NCBI GenBank assembly: GCA_016190985.1
Contig: JACPPI010000009.1
Location: forward strand, 1-64,000
DNA: 64,000 bases
Direction of reading: 5' to 3'
From: Opitutia bacterium
Lineage (GTDB): Bacteria > Verrucomicrobiota > Verrucomicrobiia > Opitutales > Opitutaceae
Part shown: one piece after another, positions 1-9,080 of the stretch
Layout of the letters: each line of letters begins with the position of its first letter
How positions within the stretch are numbered: the stretch's first letter is position 1
Program-made: the position numbers and the translations under genes
Notes under the pieces: generated by a model
Seen by the model: the letters and a program-made list of their open reading frames with translations, nothing else
Told to the model about the DNA's origin: nothing
Databases searched by the model: none

Positions 1-701
1 TGGCCTGGCACGAGGCGAACGCCGACCGGCCGAAGTATTTGTTCAAACTGAAGCTGACCCGCGGCGTGCGCGCCGCCCTGCACGCGGTGCCGGTGGCGCA
101 TTGGCAGGGGCCCGCGCAAAAAGGCGCCTGGCAGGTGGCCGAGGGCACGCTCCAGTTGCACGGCTGGGCCCACCCGCGCCGGGTCGTCTTCACCCGCTGC
201 CTCCAGGGCGCGATGCCGGGGCCGGAGTGCGGCGAGTTTTGGGACCTGACCAAGCACGAGTTTGCCGTCTACGTCACCACCCTCGGCGCGGCCTACAACG
301 CCTGGCAGATCCAGCCGCTCTATCGCGACCGGGCTGACACCGAGAACGTCTTCGACGAACTCAAGAGCCAGTGGGGCTTTTCGGGCTTTTGCGCGAAGAA
401 GCGCGCCACCACCGAACTGGCCGCCCGGCTGCTGCTGCTCGTTTCCAACCTCTGGGTTCTGTTCGTGCGCTTCATCGTGCCGCACAAACATACCGAGGCC
501 AAACGCGGCCGCCGGTGGTTTCTGCTCATCGCCGCCCGGCTCGTCCAGTCCGGCCGCCAGAAGGAGGTGCAGATCTCCGTCCGCGGCGGCTGGGCCGAGC
601 AACTGCGCGACGGTTACGTGCGGCTCCACGAATGGATCCGCACAACTGCGCCGCAGTTGAAAACCACCGCCCCACTGGAAAGCGATTCAGCCACCGCCTG
701 A
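1..701 (+). CDS. IS1380/IS4-like DDE transposase, C-terminal part (5' end outside window)
   Basis: The reading frame is already open at the window edge (from base 3), so this is the 3' portion of a longer gene and no start is visible. The translation has the tyrosine-arginine-acidic signature of DDE transposases (YRDRADTENVFDEL, about residues 94-107 of the visible part), whose glutamates would supply the last catalytic residue, then a hydrophobic helical stretch and a basic C-terminus. It catalyses cut-and-paste movement of its own element. The family assignment rests on this signature alone. The element's right end probably lies in the 702-750 stretch, but I could not identify a terminal inverted repeat without the left end. 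The remaining bases to 900 hold no gene. Confidence 0.8.
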   Translation, partial: AWHEANADRPKYLFKLKLTRGVRAALHAVPVAHWQGPAQKGAWQVAEGTLQLHGWAHPRRVVFTRCLQGAMPGPECGEFWDLTKHEFAVYVTTLGAAYNAWQIQPLYRDRADTENVFDELKSQWGFSGFCAKKRATTELAARLLLLVSNLWVLFVRFIVPHKHTEAKRGRRWFLLIAARLVQSGRQKEVQISVRGGWAEQLRDGYVRLHEWIRTTAPQLKTTAPLESDSATA

Positions 702-900
702 AATCTTCATCAAACCTCTGCCTCAACTGCGGAATTTAGGATCAACCCGGTTTCCCGAGAAAGAGCGTTTCTCTCAAACGAGCTGGCTGAGTCATTCCTT
801 GCTTAGCCGCGCAGTGTTGATCTCCGCGTGCTGATGGGCTTGATAGATGACGGAGCCGGGGGGCCTTCTACCCTGAGGCAGAAGGCGGAAGCACATGCCT

Positions 901-3900
901 TTAGGGGATGCGCAGCTCGGTGCCGACGCGGAGCACGCCGTTGGGCCCGAGCAGCGTGGCGTTGGCGCTGTAGATTTCCTGCCAGCGGCCCGGGGTGCCG
1001 TAATAGCGCTGGCTGAGGCGCGAGAGGGAATCGCCGGCAGCGACCACATGGGTGCGAACTGCCGGGGCAGCCGTCGGCGCGGCCACGGGGGCGGTCGGCG
1101 CGGGACCGCCGGTGGTGCGCGCGAGCATGGTCTTCAGCTGGTAGTTCTCCCCGGCGAGCACGGCGTTGGCGCCCTGCAACTGCTGGGCGAGGGCGCGCGC
1201 GGCGGCGGTCTCGCGGGTGGATTGGGCCGACGTGCGCTGGAGGGTGGCGACCGCCTCGCTGAGGCGGGCCAGCTCGGCCTGCGTGCTGCCGCTGCTGCTT
1301 TGGGCGCTGGCGCGGAGCTGCTCGACCTGGCCGCTCAGGCTGGCGACCCGGTCGGCGAGCGCATCGCGCTCGGCGGCGACCGCGGCGGCGGACTTGGCGG
1401 CGTTTTCCGCGAGGGTGTCGCGTTCGCGCTGGAGGGTGGCGTAACCGCGCAGGGCGGTGGCGAGCCGGCTCTCGGTGTCGGCGAGCTTCTGCTCGAGGCC
1501 GCTGGTGTCAGCCGTGGCGGTCGCGGGAGCGGCGAGCTGCGCCTCGAGTTCGCGCACGCGGCCCGAGAGATCCGCCTTCGCCGAGCCTGCGGCGGACAGT
1601 TCGGTCTGGGTGCGAGCGAGCTGGCTTTCCAATTCACCCACCCGGTTGGTCAGGTCGGGGTAGGCGGGAGCGCCGGCCTGGATGGGCCGGGCGTTCGCAA
1701 GCTCGGCCTTCTCTCGCTCGAGGCGGGCGATGGTGTCGCGCAATTCGTTCTGGGCGTTGCGGGCGTCCTCCTTCGCTTGAGTCAGCGCCGCCACTTCCTG
1801 CTTGGCGCGGCTTGCTTCGGAGCCCAAGGCGGCGAGCTGCGTTTCGAGTTCCTTGACGCGGGCGGAATCCGCCGAGGTGTCGCGCATCTGGCGGCCGGCC
1901 TCGGCGAGCATCTTCACCATGCGCTCGCGGTCGGTGCGGAGCTGGGCGACCTCGCCGGCGAGGTCGGTGGCCTTGCCGGACAATTCATCGCGTTCGCGGC
2001 GGAGCTGGGCGGCTTCGCCGCCGCTCCTGGCGGCGTTTTGCGCCACGGTGGCGGCCGCGGCGAGCTGCTGCCGCAGGGCGGTCTGGGCGGCTTCCGCCTT
2101 CGCCAAGGCTACGGCGGACAAGTCGGCGGCTTTGGCGAGTTGCGACTCCAATTCGCTCACGCGGCCGGAGAGATCGGGGTAAGCGGGCGCGGTTTTGGCC
2201 TGGGCGAGGGCGGCTTCGAGTTCGCGCAGGCGTTCGAGATAACCCGGCGGGGCGACCGGGCGGCTGCGGTTCGCGGCGGCGGCCTCCTCCTTCGCTTTGG
2301 TCAACGCAACCACGTCCCGCTTGGCGCGGGCCGCTTCGGAGGACATGTCGGCCAGCTGCCGGCCGCTGTCGGCGAGCAGTTTTTGCATGCGCTCGCGGTC
2401 GGTGCGGAGCTGGGCGACCTCGCCGGTGAGTTCGGCCACCTTGCCCGACAGGTCCGGATAAGCCGGAGCCGCGGCCCTTGCCGCCGCGGCTTCAGCGGAC
2501 ACGCCGGCGAGTTTGGTTTCCAGCTCGGCGACCTTGGCGGCGAGGTTCGGATAGGCCGGGGCGGCGTTGCGCGCCGCCGCGAGCGCGGTTTCGAGTTCGC
2601 TGACGCGACCCGAGAGGTCGGGGTAAGCGGGCGCAGCCGGCTTGGCGGCGAGGGTGGCTTCAAGTTCAGCCACGCGGGCCGACAAATCCGGATAGCGGGG
2701 GGCCGCGGGCTTGGCGGCGAGCTGTTGTTTCGCCGTGGCGAGCGCCGACTCCAATTCGCTCACACGCCCGGAAAGATCAGGGTAGGAAGGCGCGGCTGGT
2801 TGGGCGGCCAGGGCGGATTCCACGGCAGATTTCGCCTGTTGGAGGGAGGCGATCTGTTGCTGGGCGGCGGAAGTCGAGGCCGCCAGCCTGGCCTCCAACT
2901 CGCCGACCTGGCCGCGCAGATCGGGATAGGCGGGCGCGGCGTTGCGCGCGGCGGCCAGGGCGGCTTCCAATCCCGCCACGCGACCGGAGAGGTCCGCCTT
3001 CGCCGGGCCTGCGGCGGACAGTTCGGCGTTGGCGCGGGTGAGTTGGTTTTCCAATTCGCGCACCCGGTTGGCCAGATCGGGATAGGCCGGGGCCGCGGGC
3101 TTGGGCGCGGCGGCCTGGGCCTTGAGGGTGGCGACCTGGGTGCGGAGCTGGTTCGACTCGCCGGTGGCGGCCTCCACCTGGCGGCGGAGCGCGGCCTTGT
3201 CGGACTCCAGCATCTTCAGGTTGGAGAGCAGCGTGGTGCGCTCGCGCTGGGCCGCGGCGGTGGCGCTCTTGTAGTCGTCAAACTGCCGCGTGACCTCGGC
3301 GCGGGCCTGCTCGGCCGCGCCGAACTTCTGGATCGAAGTCGCGGCGGCGGCCTCCAACTCGGCGACGCGGGCGGAGAGGTCGGGATAGGCGGGTGCGCCC
3401 GGCCTGGCGGCGAGCTGCTTTTCCAAATCCGCGACCCGGCCGGAAAGATCCGGATAGGCGGGCGCGGGGGACTTGGCGGCGAGGGCTTTTTCCGCGGCGT
3501 CCTTCGCCTGCGTGAGGGCCGCCACATCCTGCCGGGCGCGGGCGGCTTCGGCGGAGGCGGCGCTCAAATTGGATTCAAGACGCTCGACCTGGTTGCGCAA
3601 ATCAGGCCAGGCCGGCTTGGCAGCCAAGGCCTGTTGGGCTTCCTCCTTCGCCTTGGTGAGTGCGGTGATCTCCTGCTTCGCGCGGGTGTTTTCAGAGGAC
3701 AGGGAGGCCAGCTGGCTCTCCAGCGCCGCGACATTGGCGCGCAGATCCGGGTAGGCGGGCGCGGCGTTGCGCGCCGCGGTGAGCGCGGCCTCGGCGGCGG
3801 AGTTGGCCTGCTGCAAGGAGGCGATCTGCTGCTGCGCGGCCTCGGCGGCGGAGTTGGCGACGGCGAGCCGGCCCTCCAATTCGCCGACCTGGGCGCGAAG

Positions 3901-5160
3901 GTCGGGATAGGCGGGGGCGGCCGGCTTGGCCGCGAGGGCCTGTTTCGCGGTCGCGAGCTGGGACTCCAGGGCGGCGACATTGGCGCGCAGATCCGGGTAG
4001 GCGGGCGCGGCGTTGCGCGCGGCCTCCTTCGCTTCCGTTAACGCGGCTATTTCCTGTTTGGCGCGCGTGGCTTCGGAGCCCAAGGAGGCGAGGGCGGACT
4101 CGAGTTCCGCGACGCGGCCGGTGAGATCGGGATACTTTGGCGCGGCGGGTGTGGCGGCGAGCGCCTGTTCGGCGGCGGCCCTGGCCCGGGTGACGGCGGC
4201 GAGCTGTTGTTCGAGCGCCGCCTTCTGGTCGTTGACCTTGTTGAGCGTGGCCTCGACCTGCTGGCCGAACTGGCGCGCGGCCTCAAGTTCGGCGGCGGCG
4301 TTGGCGGCGACGCGGGCGCGGTCGTCGTTGACCTTGTTCAGGGTGTCCTCGACCTGGCGGCCGAACTGGCGGGCGGCCTCGAGTTCGGTCAGCGCGGCGG
4401 CGAGTTCGCGGGTCCTGGCCTCCAGCGCCGTGTTGTCCGGGGCGGGCTTGGGCGCGTTCGCCAGCGCGGCGCGTTCCTGTTGGGCGCGTTCCAGCTCGGA
4501 TTTCAGCGCGGCGGCGCTGCTTTCCAGCGCGGCGGTCCGGGCAGTGGCGGCGCGAAGCTGCTCCTGCAGGCCGAGGGTGGCGGCCTGGGCGTTTTTTTGG
4601 ATTTCCGCGGCCTGGTCGGCGAGGCGATCGCGATCGGTGCGGACGGCGAACAAATCGGCCGCGATTTCGCCGACCCGGGCGGAGTAGGTGTCGCGCTCCC
4701 GGCGCAGGCGGGCGACCGCCGGATCCTCGGCGCCGTCGGTGGGGGCCGCCGCCGCACCGGGCGCGGCGGGCTTGCTGTCCGCGAGGGCGGCCGGTGCCGG
4801 TGCGGCGGTCCTGACAGCGGCAGGAACGGCGGGAGTCATGCCGAGCGCGACCTTGCGTTCCGCGATGCGCTGGCGCGCGGTCTCCCTGGCGGCCTTGTCG
4901 AGCGCGGCCGCGACATTGTCGAGAGCGCGGCCGCGGGCGCCGTTTTCCCGGGCGAGGGAGAGCCAGACAAACGCCTCGATCGGATCCCGGGCGACGCCCT
5001 TGCCGTCCACGTAGGCCAGGCCGAGGTTGTATTGGGCGATGCCGTTGCCTTTCTCAGCCTTGGCGCGGAGCGAGGCGATTTCGCTGCTCTCCTGGGCGGG
5101 GGCGAGATGAACGAGGGCGGCGGCGAACAAAAGGGCGGCGAGCGAGCGGAAAGTTTTCAT
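901..5160 (-). CDS. exported SEL1-like / long coiled-coil / LysM protein with 16 YPDL repeats
   Basis: About 1419 aa. I start at the ATG at 5160 because it opens a clean signal peptide (MKTFRSLAALLFAAALVHL); the frame runs 31 codons further upstream without such character. Order: signal peptide; a SEL1-like repeat (about residues 29-72, AQYNLGLAYVDGKGVARDP); Ala-rich linker; a very long alanine/glutamate coiled coil; C-terminal LysM (last ~50 residues, VVAAGDSLSRLSQRYYG) that should bind peptidoglycan. Within the coiled coil the unit A-A-P-x-Y-P-D-L-x-x-x-V-x-x-L-E recurs 16 times (about residues 340-1170), one copy W and one N variant. A periplasmic scaffold or spacer tethered to the wall is a reasonable inference; no catalytic domain is visible. 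Monocistronic. A 7-bp hairpin (863-869/880-886) lies just past the stop but lacks a T tract. Confidence 0.85.
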   Translation of the reverse strand: MKTFRSLAALLFAAALVHLAPAQESSEIASLRAKAEKGNGIAQYNLGLAYVDGKGVARDPIEAFVWLSLARENGARGRALDNVAAALDKAARETARQRIAERKVALGMTPAVPAAVRTAAPAPAALADSKPAAPGAAAAPTDGAEDPAVARLRRERDTYSARVGEIAADLFAVRTDRDRLADQAAEIQKNAQAATLGLQEQLRAATARTAALESSAAALKSELERAQQERAALANAPKPAPDNTALEARTRELAAALTELEAARQFGRQVEDTLNKVNDDRARVAANAAAELEAARQFGQQVEATLNKVNDQKAALEQQLAAVTRARAAAEQALAATPAAPKYPDLTGRVAELESALASLGSEATRAKQEIAALTEAKEAARNAAPAYPDLRANVAALESQLATAKQALAAKPAAPAYPDLRAQVGELEGRLAVANSAAEAAQQQIASLQQANSAAEAALTAARNAAPAYPDLRANVAALESQLASLSSENTRAKQEITALTKAKEEAQQALAAKPAWPDLRNQVERLESNLSAASAEAARARQDVAALTQAKDAAEKALAAKSPAPAYPDLSGRVADLEKQLAARPGAPAYPDLSARVAELEAAAATSIQKFGAAEQARAEVTRQFDDYKSATAAAQRERTTLLSNLKMLESDKAALRRQVEAATGESNQLRTQVATLKAQAAAPKPAAPAYPDLANRVRELENQLTRANAELSAAGPAKADLSGRVAGLEAALAAARNAAPAYPDLRGQVGELEARLAASTSAAQQQIASLQQAKSAVESALAAQPAAPSYPDLSGRVSELESALATAKQQLAAKPAAPRYPDLSARVAELEATLAAKPAAPAYPDLSGRVSELETALAAARNAAPAYPNLAAKVAELETKLAGVSAEAAAARAAAPAYPDLSGKVAELTGEVAQLRTDRERMQKLLADSGRQLADMSSEAARAKRDVVALTKAKEEAAAANRSRPVAPPGYLERLRELEAALAQAKTAPAYPDLSGRVSELESQLAKAADLSAVALAKAEAAQTALRQQLAAAATVAQNAARSGGEAAQLRRERDELSGKATDLAGEVAQLRTDRERMVKMLAEAGRQMRDTSADSARVKELETQLAALGSEASRAKQEVAALTQAKEDARNAQNELRDTIARLEREKAELANARPIQAGAPAYPDLTNRVGELESQLARTQTELSAAGSAKADLSGRVRELEAQLAAPATATADTSGLEQKLADTESRLATALRGYATLQRERDTLAENAAKSAAAVAAERDALADRVASLSGQVEQLRASAQSSSGSTQAELARLSEAVATLQRTSAQSTRETAAARALAQQLQGANAVLAGENYQLKTMLARTTGGPAPTAPVAAPTAAPAVRTHVVAAGDSLSRLSQRYYGTPGRWQEIYSANATLLGPNGVLRVGTELRIP

Positions 5161-5249
5161 GCGGCAGGCGGGTGGGTGGACGGATACTTTTGTCCGGCTG
5201 ACGGCCCGGCTGCAAGCCCGCCCGCAGGTCGCAGGAAAAAAATATCCGG

Positions 5250-6773
5250 TCAAACCGGGCTTTGCCCGGCAGCCGGCGGGTGTGGGCGGCCGGCGGGCGA
5301 CGGCAGGTGTCGCGCGGCCAGGGCGTGAAACGCCGCCACCTGCCGGGCTTGCCAGGCGCCGTCATGGCCGAGCAGCGGGGCGATGAACGCCGCGACCCGC
5401 GGGGCCGCCGTCATCGCGGTCCGCGCATCCTCGTGAAGCGCGCGGGTGCGGCGCGCGAGCACGTCCTCCACGGTGCGGGCCATGGTGATCCGCACGGCGG
5501 CGGCCAGCAGCGCGTCGTCGCACGCGGCGCCGGCGCCGCGCGGCGGCAGCGGATCCGGCACCGGCAGCGCCGCCGTGCGACAGGGGCGGGCCGGCAGCCC
5601 CGCGAGAGTGGCTGCGCGGGTTACCACGTCCTCGGCCATCCGGCGCGCGGTCGTCCATTTGCCGCCGGCGATCGTCACGAGGCCGGAGGGCGACACGGTG
5701 ATGACGTGGTCGCGCGACAATGCGCTGGTGGGGCCGCCACCGCCCTTCATGAGCGGGCGCAGGCCGGCGAAGGCGCTGAGCACGTCGGCGTGGACTGGCG
5801 CGCGGGCAAGGTAGCGCGCGGCGTGCCGGAGGAGGTAGTCCACCTCCGTCGCGCCGGGGGTGGGTTCGCGCGCGATCTCCTTCACCTCCGTGTCCGTGGT
5901 GCCGAGCAGCACCCGCCCGTGCCACGGGATGGCGAAGAGCACCCGCCCGTCGCTGGTCCGGGGGATGAGCAACGCCGTGTCGCCCGGCAGGAACTCGCGC
6001 GGCAGCACGAGGTGCGCGCCCTGGCTGGGCGCGAGGCGCGGCGCGGCGGCGGCCTCGTCCAGCCGGCGCAGTTCGTCGGAGAACACGCCGGTGGCGTTGA
6101 TGACGGCGCGCGCCCCGGCCTCGAACGTCTCGCCGGTCTCCTCGTCGCGGAGCACCGCGCCGGCGATCCGCCCGCCGGCCTTGAGCAGGGAGGTGACGGG
6201 CGCGTAGTTGAGCAGGGGGCCGCCACCGCCCTTCATGAGCGGGCGCAGGCCGGCGAAGGCGCTGAGCACGTCGGCGTGGACTGGCGCGCGGGCAAGGTAG
6301 CGCGCGGCGTGCCGGAGGAGATAGTCCACCTCCGTCGCGCCGGGGGTGGGTTCGCGCGCGATCTCCTTCACCTCCGTGTCCGTGGTGCCGAGCAACACCC
6401 GCCCGTGCCACGGGATGGCGAAGAGCACCCGCCCGTCGCTGGTCCGGGGGATGAGCAACGCCGTGTCGCCCGGCAGGAACTCGCGCGGATGGACGAGGCC
6501 GGGCGCGTTGCGCAACAGCCGGGTGCGCTCGAGCAGCGCGGAGCGGACGAGCCCGAGCCGGCCCTGGCGCAGGTAGCGCACGCCGCCGTGGATGAGCTTC
6601 GTGCTGCGGCTCGAGGTGCCCGAGGCGAAATCGCCGCGTTCCACCAGCAGCGTCCGGTAGCCGCGGCTGGCGGCATCGAGCGCGGCCGCGAGTCCGGTGG
6701 CCCCGCCGCCGATGATCAGCACGTCCCATCTCCGTCCCTCGCGCAACCGGCCGATGGCTTCGCCGCGGTTCAT
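5250..6773 (-). CDS. glpD: glycerol-3-phosphate dehydrogenase, FAD-dependent, internally rearranged
   Basis: 507 aa. The N-terminus has the FAD-binding Rossmann motif ([20 protein letters not shown]) and the [15 protein letters not shown] stretch typical of GlpD, and the C-terminal half has [20 protein letters not shown]. It should oxidise glycerol-3-phosphate to dihydroxyacetone phosphate at the membrane. The start ATG (6773) overlaps the glpK stop by four bases (ATGA), so the two are translationally coupled. Oddity: residues ~96-186 are a near-exact copy of residues ~258-348. The copy sits where GlpD proteins normally carry a different sequence between the 'LVHP' and 'LLNYAPVT' stretches, while overall length stays normal. 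Part of the FAD/substrate domain is therefore missing and activity is doubtful, unless this is an assembly error. Confidence 0.85.
   Translation of the reverse strand: MNRGEAIGRLREGRRWDVLIIGGGATGLAAALDAASRGYRTLLVERGDFASGTSSRSTKLIHGGVRYLRQGRLGLVRSALLERTRLLRNAPGLVHPREFLPGDTALLIPRTSDGRVLFAIPWHGRVLLGTTDTEVKEIAREPTPGATEVDYLLRHAARYLARAPVHADVLSAFAGLRPLMKGGGGPLLNYAPVTSLLKAGGRIAGAVLRDEETGETFEAGARAVINATGVFSDELRRLDEAAAAPRLAPSQGAHLVLPREFLPGDTALLIPRTSDGRVLFAIPWHGRVLLGTTDTEVKEIAREPTPGATEVDYLLRHAARYLARAPVHADVLSAFAGLRPLMKGGGGPTSALSRDHVITVSPSGLVTIAGGKWTTARRMAEDVVTRAATLAGLPARPCRTAALPVPDPLPPRGAGAACDDALLAAAVRITMARTVEDVLARRTRALHEDARTAMTAAPRVAAFIAPLLGHDGAWQARQVAAFHALAARHLPSPAGRPHPPAAGQSPV
5730..6488. repeat. 273-bp direct repeat inside glpD (5730-6002 and 6216-6488)
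   Basis: Two copies 486 bp apart, same orientation. By eye I find only two mismatches in 273 positions, both synonymous. The unit is exactly 91 codons, so the frame is kept. Its edges are sharp: the bases differ immediately outside on both sides. The copy at 5730-6002 is in the position expected for the family; the one at 6216-6488 is the displaced copy. Confidence 0.95.
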
Positions 6774-8281
6774 GGAGTCAGGCCAAGGCCCGGCCTGGGC
6801 CGGGCCGGGCCTCGCGCGCGCTCCACGGCGCGGTGCCACCCGGCGAGCTGGCGGCGGGTGGTGGCGGCGGCGGCCGTCGCCCGGAAGGTGCGGTCGGCGG
6901 ACCAGAGTTGGGCGATCTCCGCGCGGTCCTTCCAGAAGCCGGTGGCGAGGCCCGCGAGGCAGGCCGCGCCGAGCGCCGTCGTCTCGCTGGTGCGCGGGCG
7001 CACGACGGGCACACGGAGCAGGTCGGCCTGGAACTGCATGAGCGCGTCGTTTCCGACCGCGCCGCCGTCCACCCGCAGCTCGCGGAGCCGGCGGCCGGCG
7101 TCGGCCTCCATGGCGCGGAGCAGGTCGGCGCTCTGGTAGGCGATGCTCTCGAGCGCGGCGCGGGCGAGGTGGCCGGCGTTGCTGCCGCGCGTGAGGCCGG
7201 TGATGAGGCCGCGCGCGCCGGCGTCCCAATGCGGCGCGCCGAGCCCGGCAAAGGCCGGCACGAGGTAGACCCCGCCGTTGTCGGGCACGCGGGCGGCGAG
7301 CTTCTCCACGTCGACGGACTTTGCGATGAGGCCGAGGCCGTCGCGGAGCCATTGCACGACGGCGCCGCCGATGAACACGCTGCCTTCGAGGGCGTATTCG
7401 GTCCGGCCGCCGATGCGCCAGGCGATGGTGGTGAGCAGATGGTTTTTCGAAACGACGGGCTTCGCGCCCGTGTGCATGAGCAGGAAACAACCGGTGCCGT
7501 AGGTGTTTTTCGCCATGCCGGGCGACCAGCACGCCTGGCCGAAGAGCGCGGCCTGCTGGTCGCCGGCGATGCCGCTGATCGGCACGCCGCGCAGGGCGGG
7601 GATCGTGCTGACCTCGCCGAAGACGCCGCTGCTGGCCCGGACCTCGGGCAAGGCCTCGCGCGGGATGCGGAGGATTTTGAGAAGTTCGCTATCCCAGTCG
7701 CCGGTGCGGAGATTGAGCAGGAGGGTGCGCGAGGCGTTGGAGGCATCGGTGGCGTGGACGCGGCCGCCGGTGAGCTGCCAGAGCAGCCAGGTGTCGACGG
7801 TGCCGAAGGCGAGTTCGCCGCGCTCGGCGCGGCGGCGCGCGCCGGGCACGTGGTCAAGCAGCCAGGCGAGTTTCGTGCCGGAAAAATACGGATCGAGCAG
7901 CAAGCCGGTCTTTTGCCGGAAAAGCGGCTCGAGGCCGCGGCGCTTGAGCTGCGTGCAATGGGCGGCCGTGCGCCGGTCCTGCCACACGATGGCGCGGTGG
8001 AGGGGCCGGCCGGTGCGGCGGTCCCAGAGCAGGGTGGTCTCGCGCTGGTTGGTGAGGCCGAGGGCGGCGATGTTCCTCGCGCCGACGCGGGCGACCGCGC
8101 GGGTGGCGCACTGCCGGATGGTCGCCCACAGGTCGCGCGGGTCGTGCTCGACCCAACCCGGTTGAGGGAAGTGTTGTGCGAACTCGCGTTGCGCCACCAC
8201 CCGCGCGCGCCCGCGGCGGTCGAACGCGAGGGCGCGGGACGACGTGGTGCCTTGGTCGAGGGCGAGGACGCAGCGGGGCAT
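6770..8281 (-). CDS. glpK: glycerol kinase
   Basis: 503 aa FGGY-family kinase that phosphorylates glycerol with ATP. The ATG at 8281 is chosen because the protein then begins [19 protein letters not shown], the canonical N-terminal phosphate-binding loop; the frame upstream of it has no GlpK character. Other family signatures: the [17 protein letters not shown] region near residue 80, [16 protein letters not shown] in the middle, and the [18 protein letters not shown] nucleotide-binding region about residue 400. It is the middle gene of a small operon: a 51-aa membrane peptide ends four bases upstream and glpD overlaps its stop. No Shine-Dalgarno is evident before the ATG, which fits translational coupling to the upstream peptide. 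Confidence 0.95.
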   Translation of the reverse strand: MPRCVLALDQGTTSSRALAFDRRGRARVVAQREFAQHFPQPGWVEHDPRDLWATIRQCATRAVARVGARNIAALGLTNQRETTLLWDRRTGRPLHRAIVWQDRRTAAHCTQLKRRGLEPLFRQKTGLLLDPYFSGTKLAWLLDHVPGARRRAERGELAFGTVDTWLLWQLTGGRVHATDASNASRTLLLNLRTGDWDSELLKILRIPREALPEVRASSGVFGEVSTIPALRGVPISGIAGDQQAALFGQACWSPGMAKNTYGTGCFLLMHTGAKPVVSKNHLLTTIAWRIGGRTEYALEGSVFIGGAVVQWLRDGLGLIAKSVDVEKLAARVPDNGGVYLVPAFAGLGAPHWDAGARGLITGLTRGSNAGHLARAALESIAYQSADLLRAMEADAGRRLRELRVDGGAVGNDALMQFQADLLRVPVVRPRTSETTALGAACLAGLATGFWKDRAEIAQLWSADRTFRATAAAATTRRQLAGWHRAVERARGPARPRPGLGLTP

Positions 8282-8285
8282 GGCG

Positions 8286-8441
8286 TCAGGGTTTGGCGGG
8301 CGTGAGCGGTTGCCCGGCGGACGGCTTCGCATCCGCCGGCAAACGGTTTTTCGCGCGGCGGTCGACGACATACCAGGAGACGCCGGCGAGCATCAACAGG
8401 AGCAGGGCGAGCAGAACCAGGATTTCCTTGGGCAGGCGCAC
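8286..8441 (-). CDS. small single-span membrane peptide upstream of glpK
   Basis: 51 aa, GTG start at 8441, with an in-frame stop four codons upstream (TAA), so the start choice is nearly forced. The peptide reads [20 protein letters not shown], one strong hydrophobic helix, followed by a positively charged DRRAKN and a Pro/Ala-rich tail, suggesting an N-out or N-in single-span protein with a short soluble end. Its stop lies four bases before the glpK ATG. I do not recognise a family. Support is the hydrophobic helix, the charge pattern after it, and the tight spacing with glpK. A role in glycerol uptake or in localising the kinase is only a guess. Confidence 0.65.
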   Translation of the reverse strand: MRLPKEILVLLALLLLMLAGVSWYVVDRRAKNRLPADAKPSAGQPLTPAKP

Positions 8442-8535
8442 GACGGGAAATTATTCCGCCAGCGTCGCAGCGCCAGCGCAATCAGGCCGCAGACCGTGAT
8501 TGCGGTTGGGGGGGACAGCTGACACGCTCCCGGCC

Positions 8536-8859
8536 ATGAAGACACGCCTCCGGCTCGTTGGTTTTGCCCTGATGGCGCTGGTCGCGACACTGGCGCGCGG
8601 CGAAAAACCGGCCGCGGCCGAGGTCCAGCTCATGGGCACACTTGAGCAACGTGTGGCCATCGGCGGCGAGACGACCGGCTGGGTGCTGCGTTACGACAAG
8701 GACCAGCGCGTCGACCTGTTGCTGCCCATCGCCGCCTTCACGTGGATCCGCGACGGTCTGGTCGTGGCCGTGAAGGGCCGGTTTGAGACGCGGCGTTACC
8801 CCGAACGCGGCGAGGTGCGGGTGTTCGTCGTGCGCGAGATCGGCCAGGTCGTCACCTAG
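8536..8859 (+). CDS. small exported protein of unknown function
   Basis: 107 aa. The start is the ATG at 8536, which gives a typical signal peptide (MKTRLRLVGFALMALVATLA, cleavage likely after ARG/EKPA). The mature part of about 85 aa is beta-rich, with no cysteines and no motif I recognise; alternating hydrophobic residues (VQLMGTLEQRVAIGGE, VVAVKGRFETRRYPERGEV) suggest a small OB-like or beta-barrel fold. It is divergent from the glp operon and stands alone, followed by a palindromic repeat element. The function is unknown; the periplasmic location is inferred from the signal peptide. Confidence 0.7.
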   Translation: MKTRLRLVGFALMALVATLARGEKPAAAEVQLMGTLEQRVAIGGETTGWVLRYDKDQRVDLLLPIAAFTWIRDGLVVAVKGRFETRRYPERGEVRVFVVREIGQVVT

Positions 8860-8908
8860 CATCGCTTTGTTGGATTGATCACAGGAGAGCACCCTGTTTT
8901 TCAGAGGG

Positions 8909-9047
8909 AATGCCACCTGTCATACCAGTTGCGGTTCGGTTTGGCTCTATTGCAGGGACGTGGCTGGTCCACGCGCCCTCGCGGGCGGACACAAGGTCCG
9001 CCCCTACAGTGTCAATTCACAACGCAATTGGTATAACAGGTGACATT
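8909..9047. repeat. MITE-like inverted-repeat element, 139 bp
   Basis: Terminal arms at 8909-8933 and 9023-9047 are inverted repeats, 25 bp each with three mismatches (all C/T or G/A). The interior holds two hairpins: CGTGG/CCACG, and a perfect 8-bp stem GGGCGGAC/GTCCGCCC with a 5-base loop. No coding capacity. It lies between the small exported protein and the HD-GYP gene, and is the only notable content of the 221-bp gap. I saw no convincing target-site duplication. Confidence 0.7.
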
Positions 9048-9080
9048 GCGGCAAGCCGAACGGCGTCAGGCAGATTGCGA

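Noticed and set aside
757-773. GAGAAA/TTTCTC hairpin after the transposase
   Set aside because: Six-base A/G stem without a T run; too weak to call a terminator or an IS end.
895-4041. 1048-codon plus-strand open frame opposite the coiled-coil/LysM gene
   Set aside because: Gly/Ala/Arg-rich antisense shadow. The minus-strand frame has a signal peptide, known domains and a regular repeat; the plus one has none.
1571-4140. CRISPR-like periodic pattern in the YPDL repeats
   Set aside because: Repeats are in frame, coding, of unequal spacing and variable sequence; no spacer-like unique segments and no cas genes.
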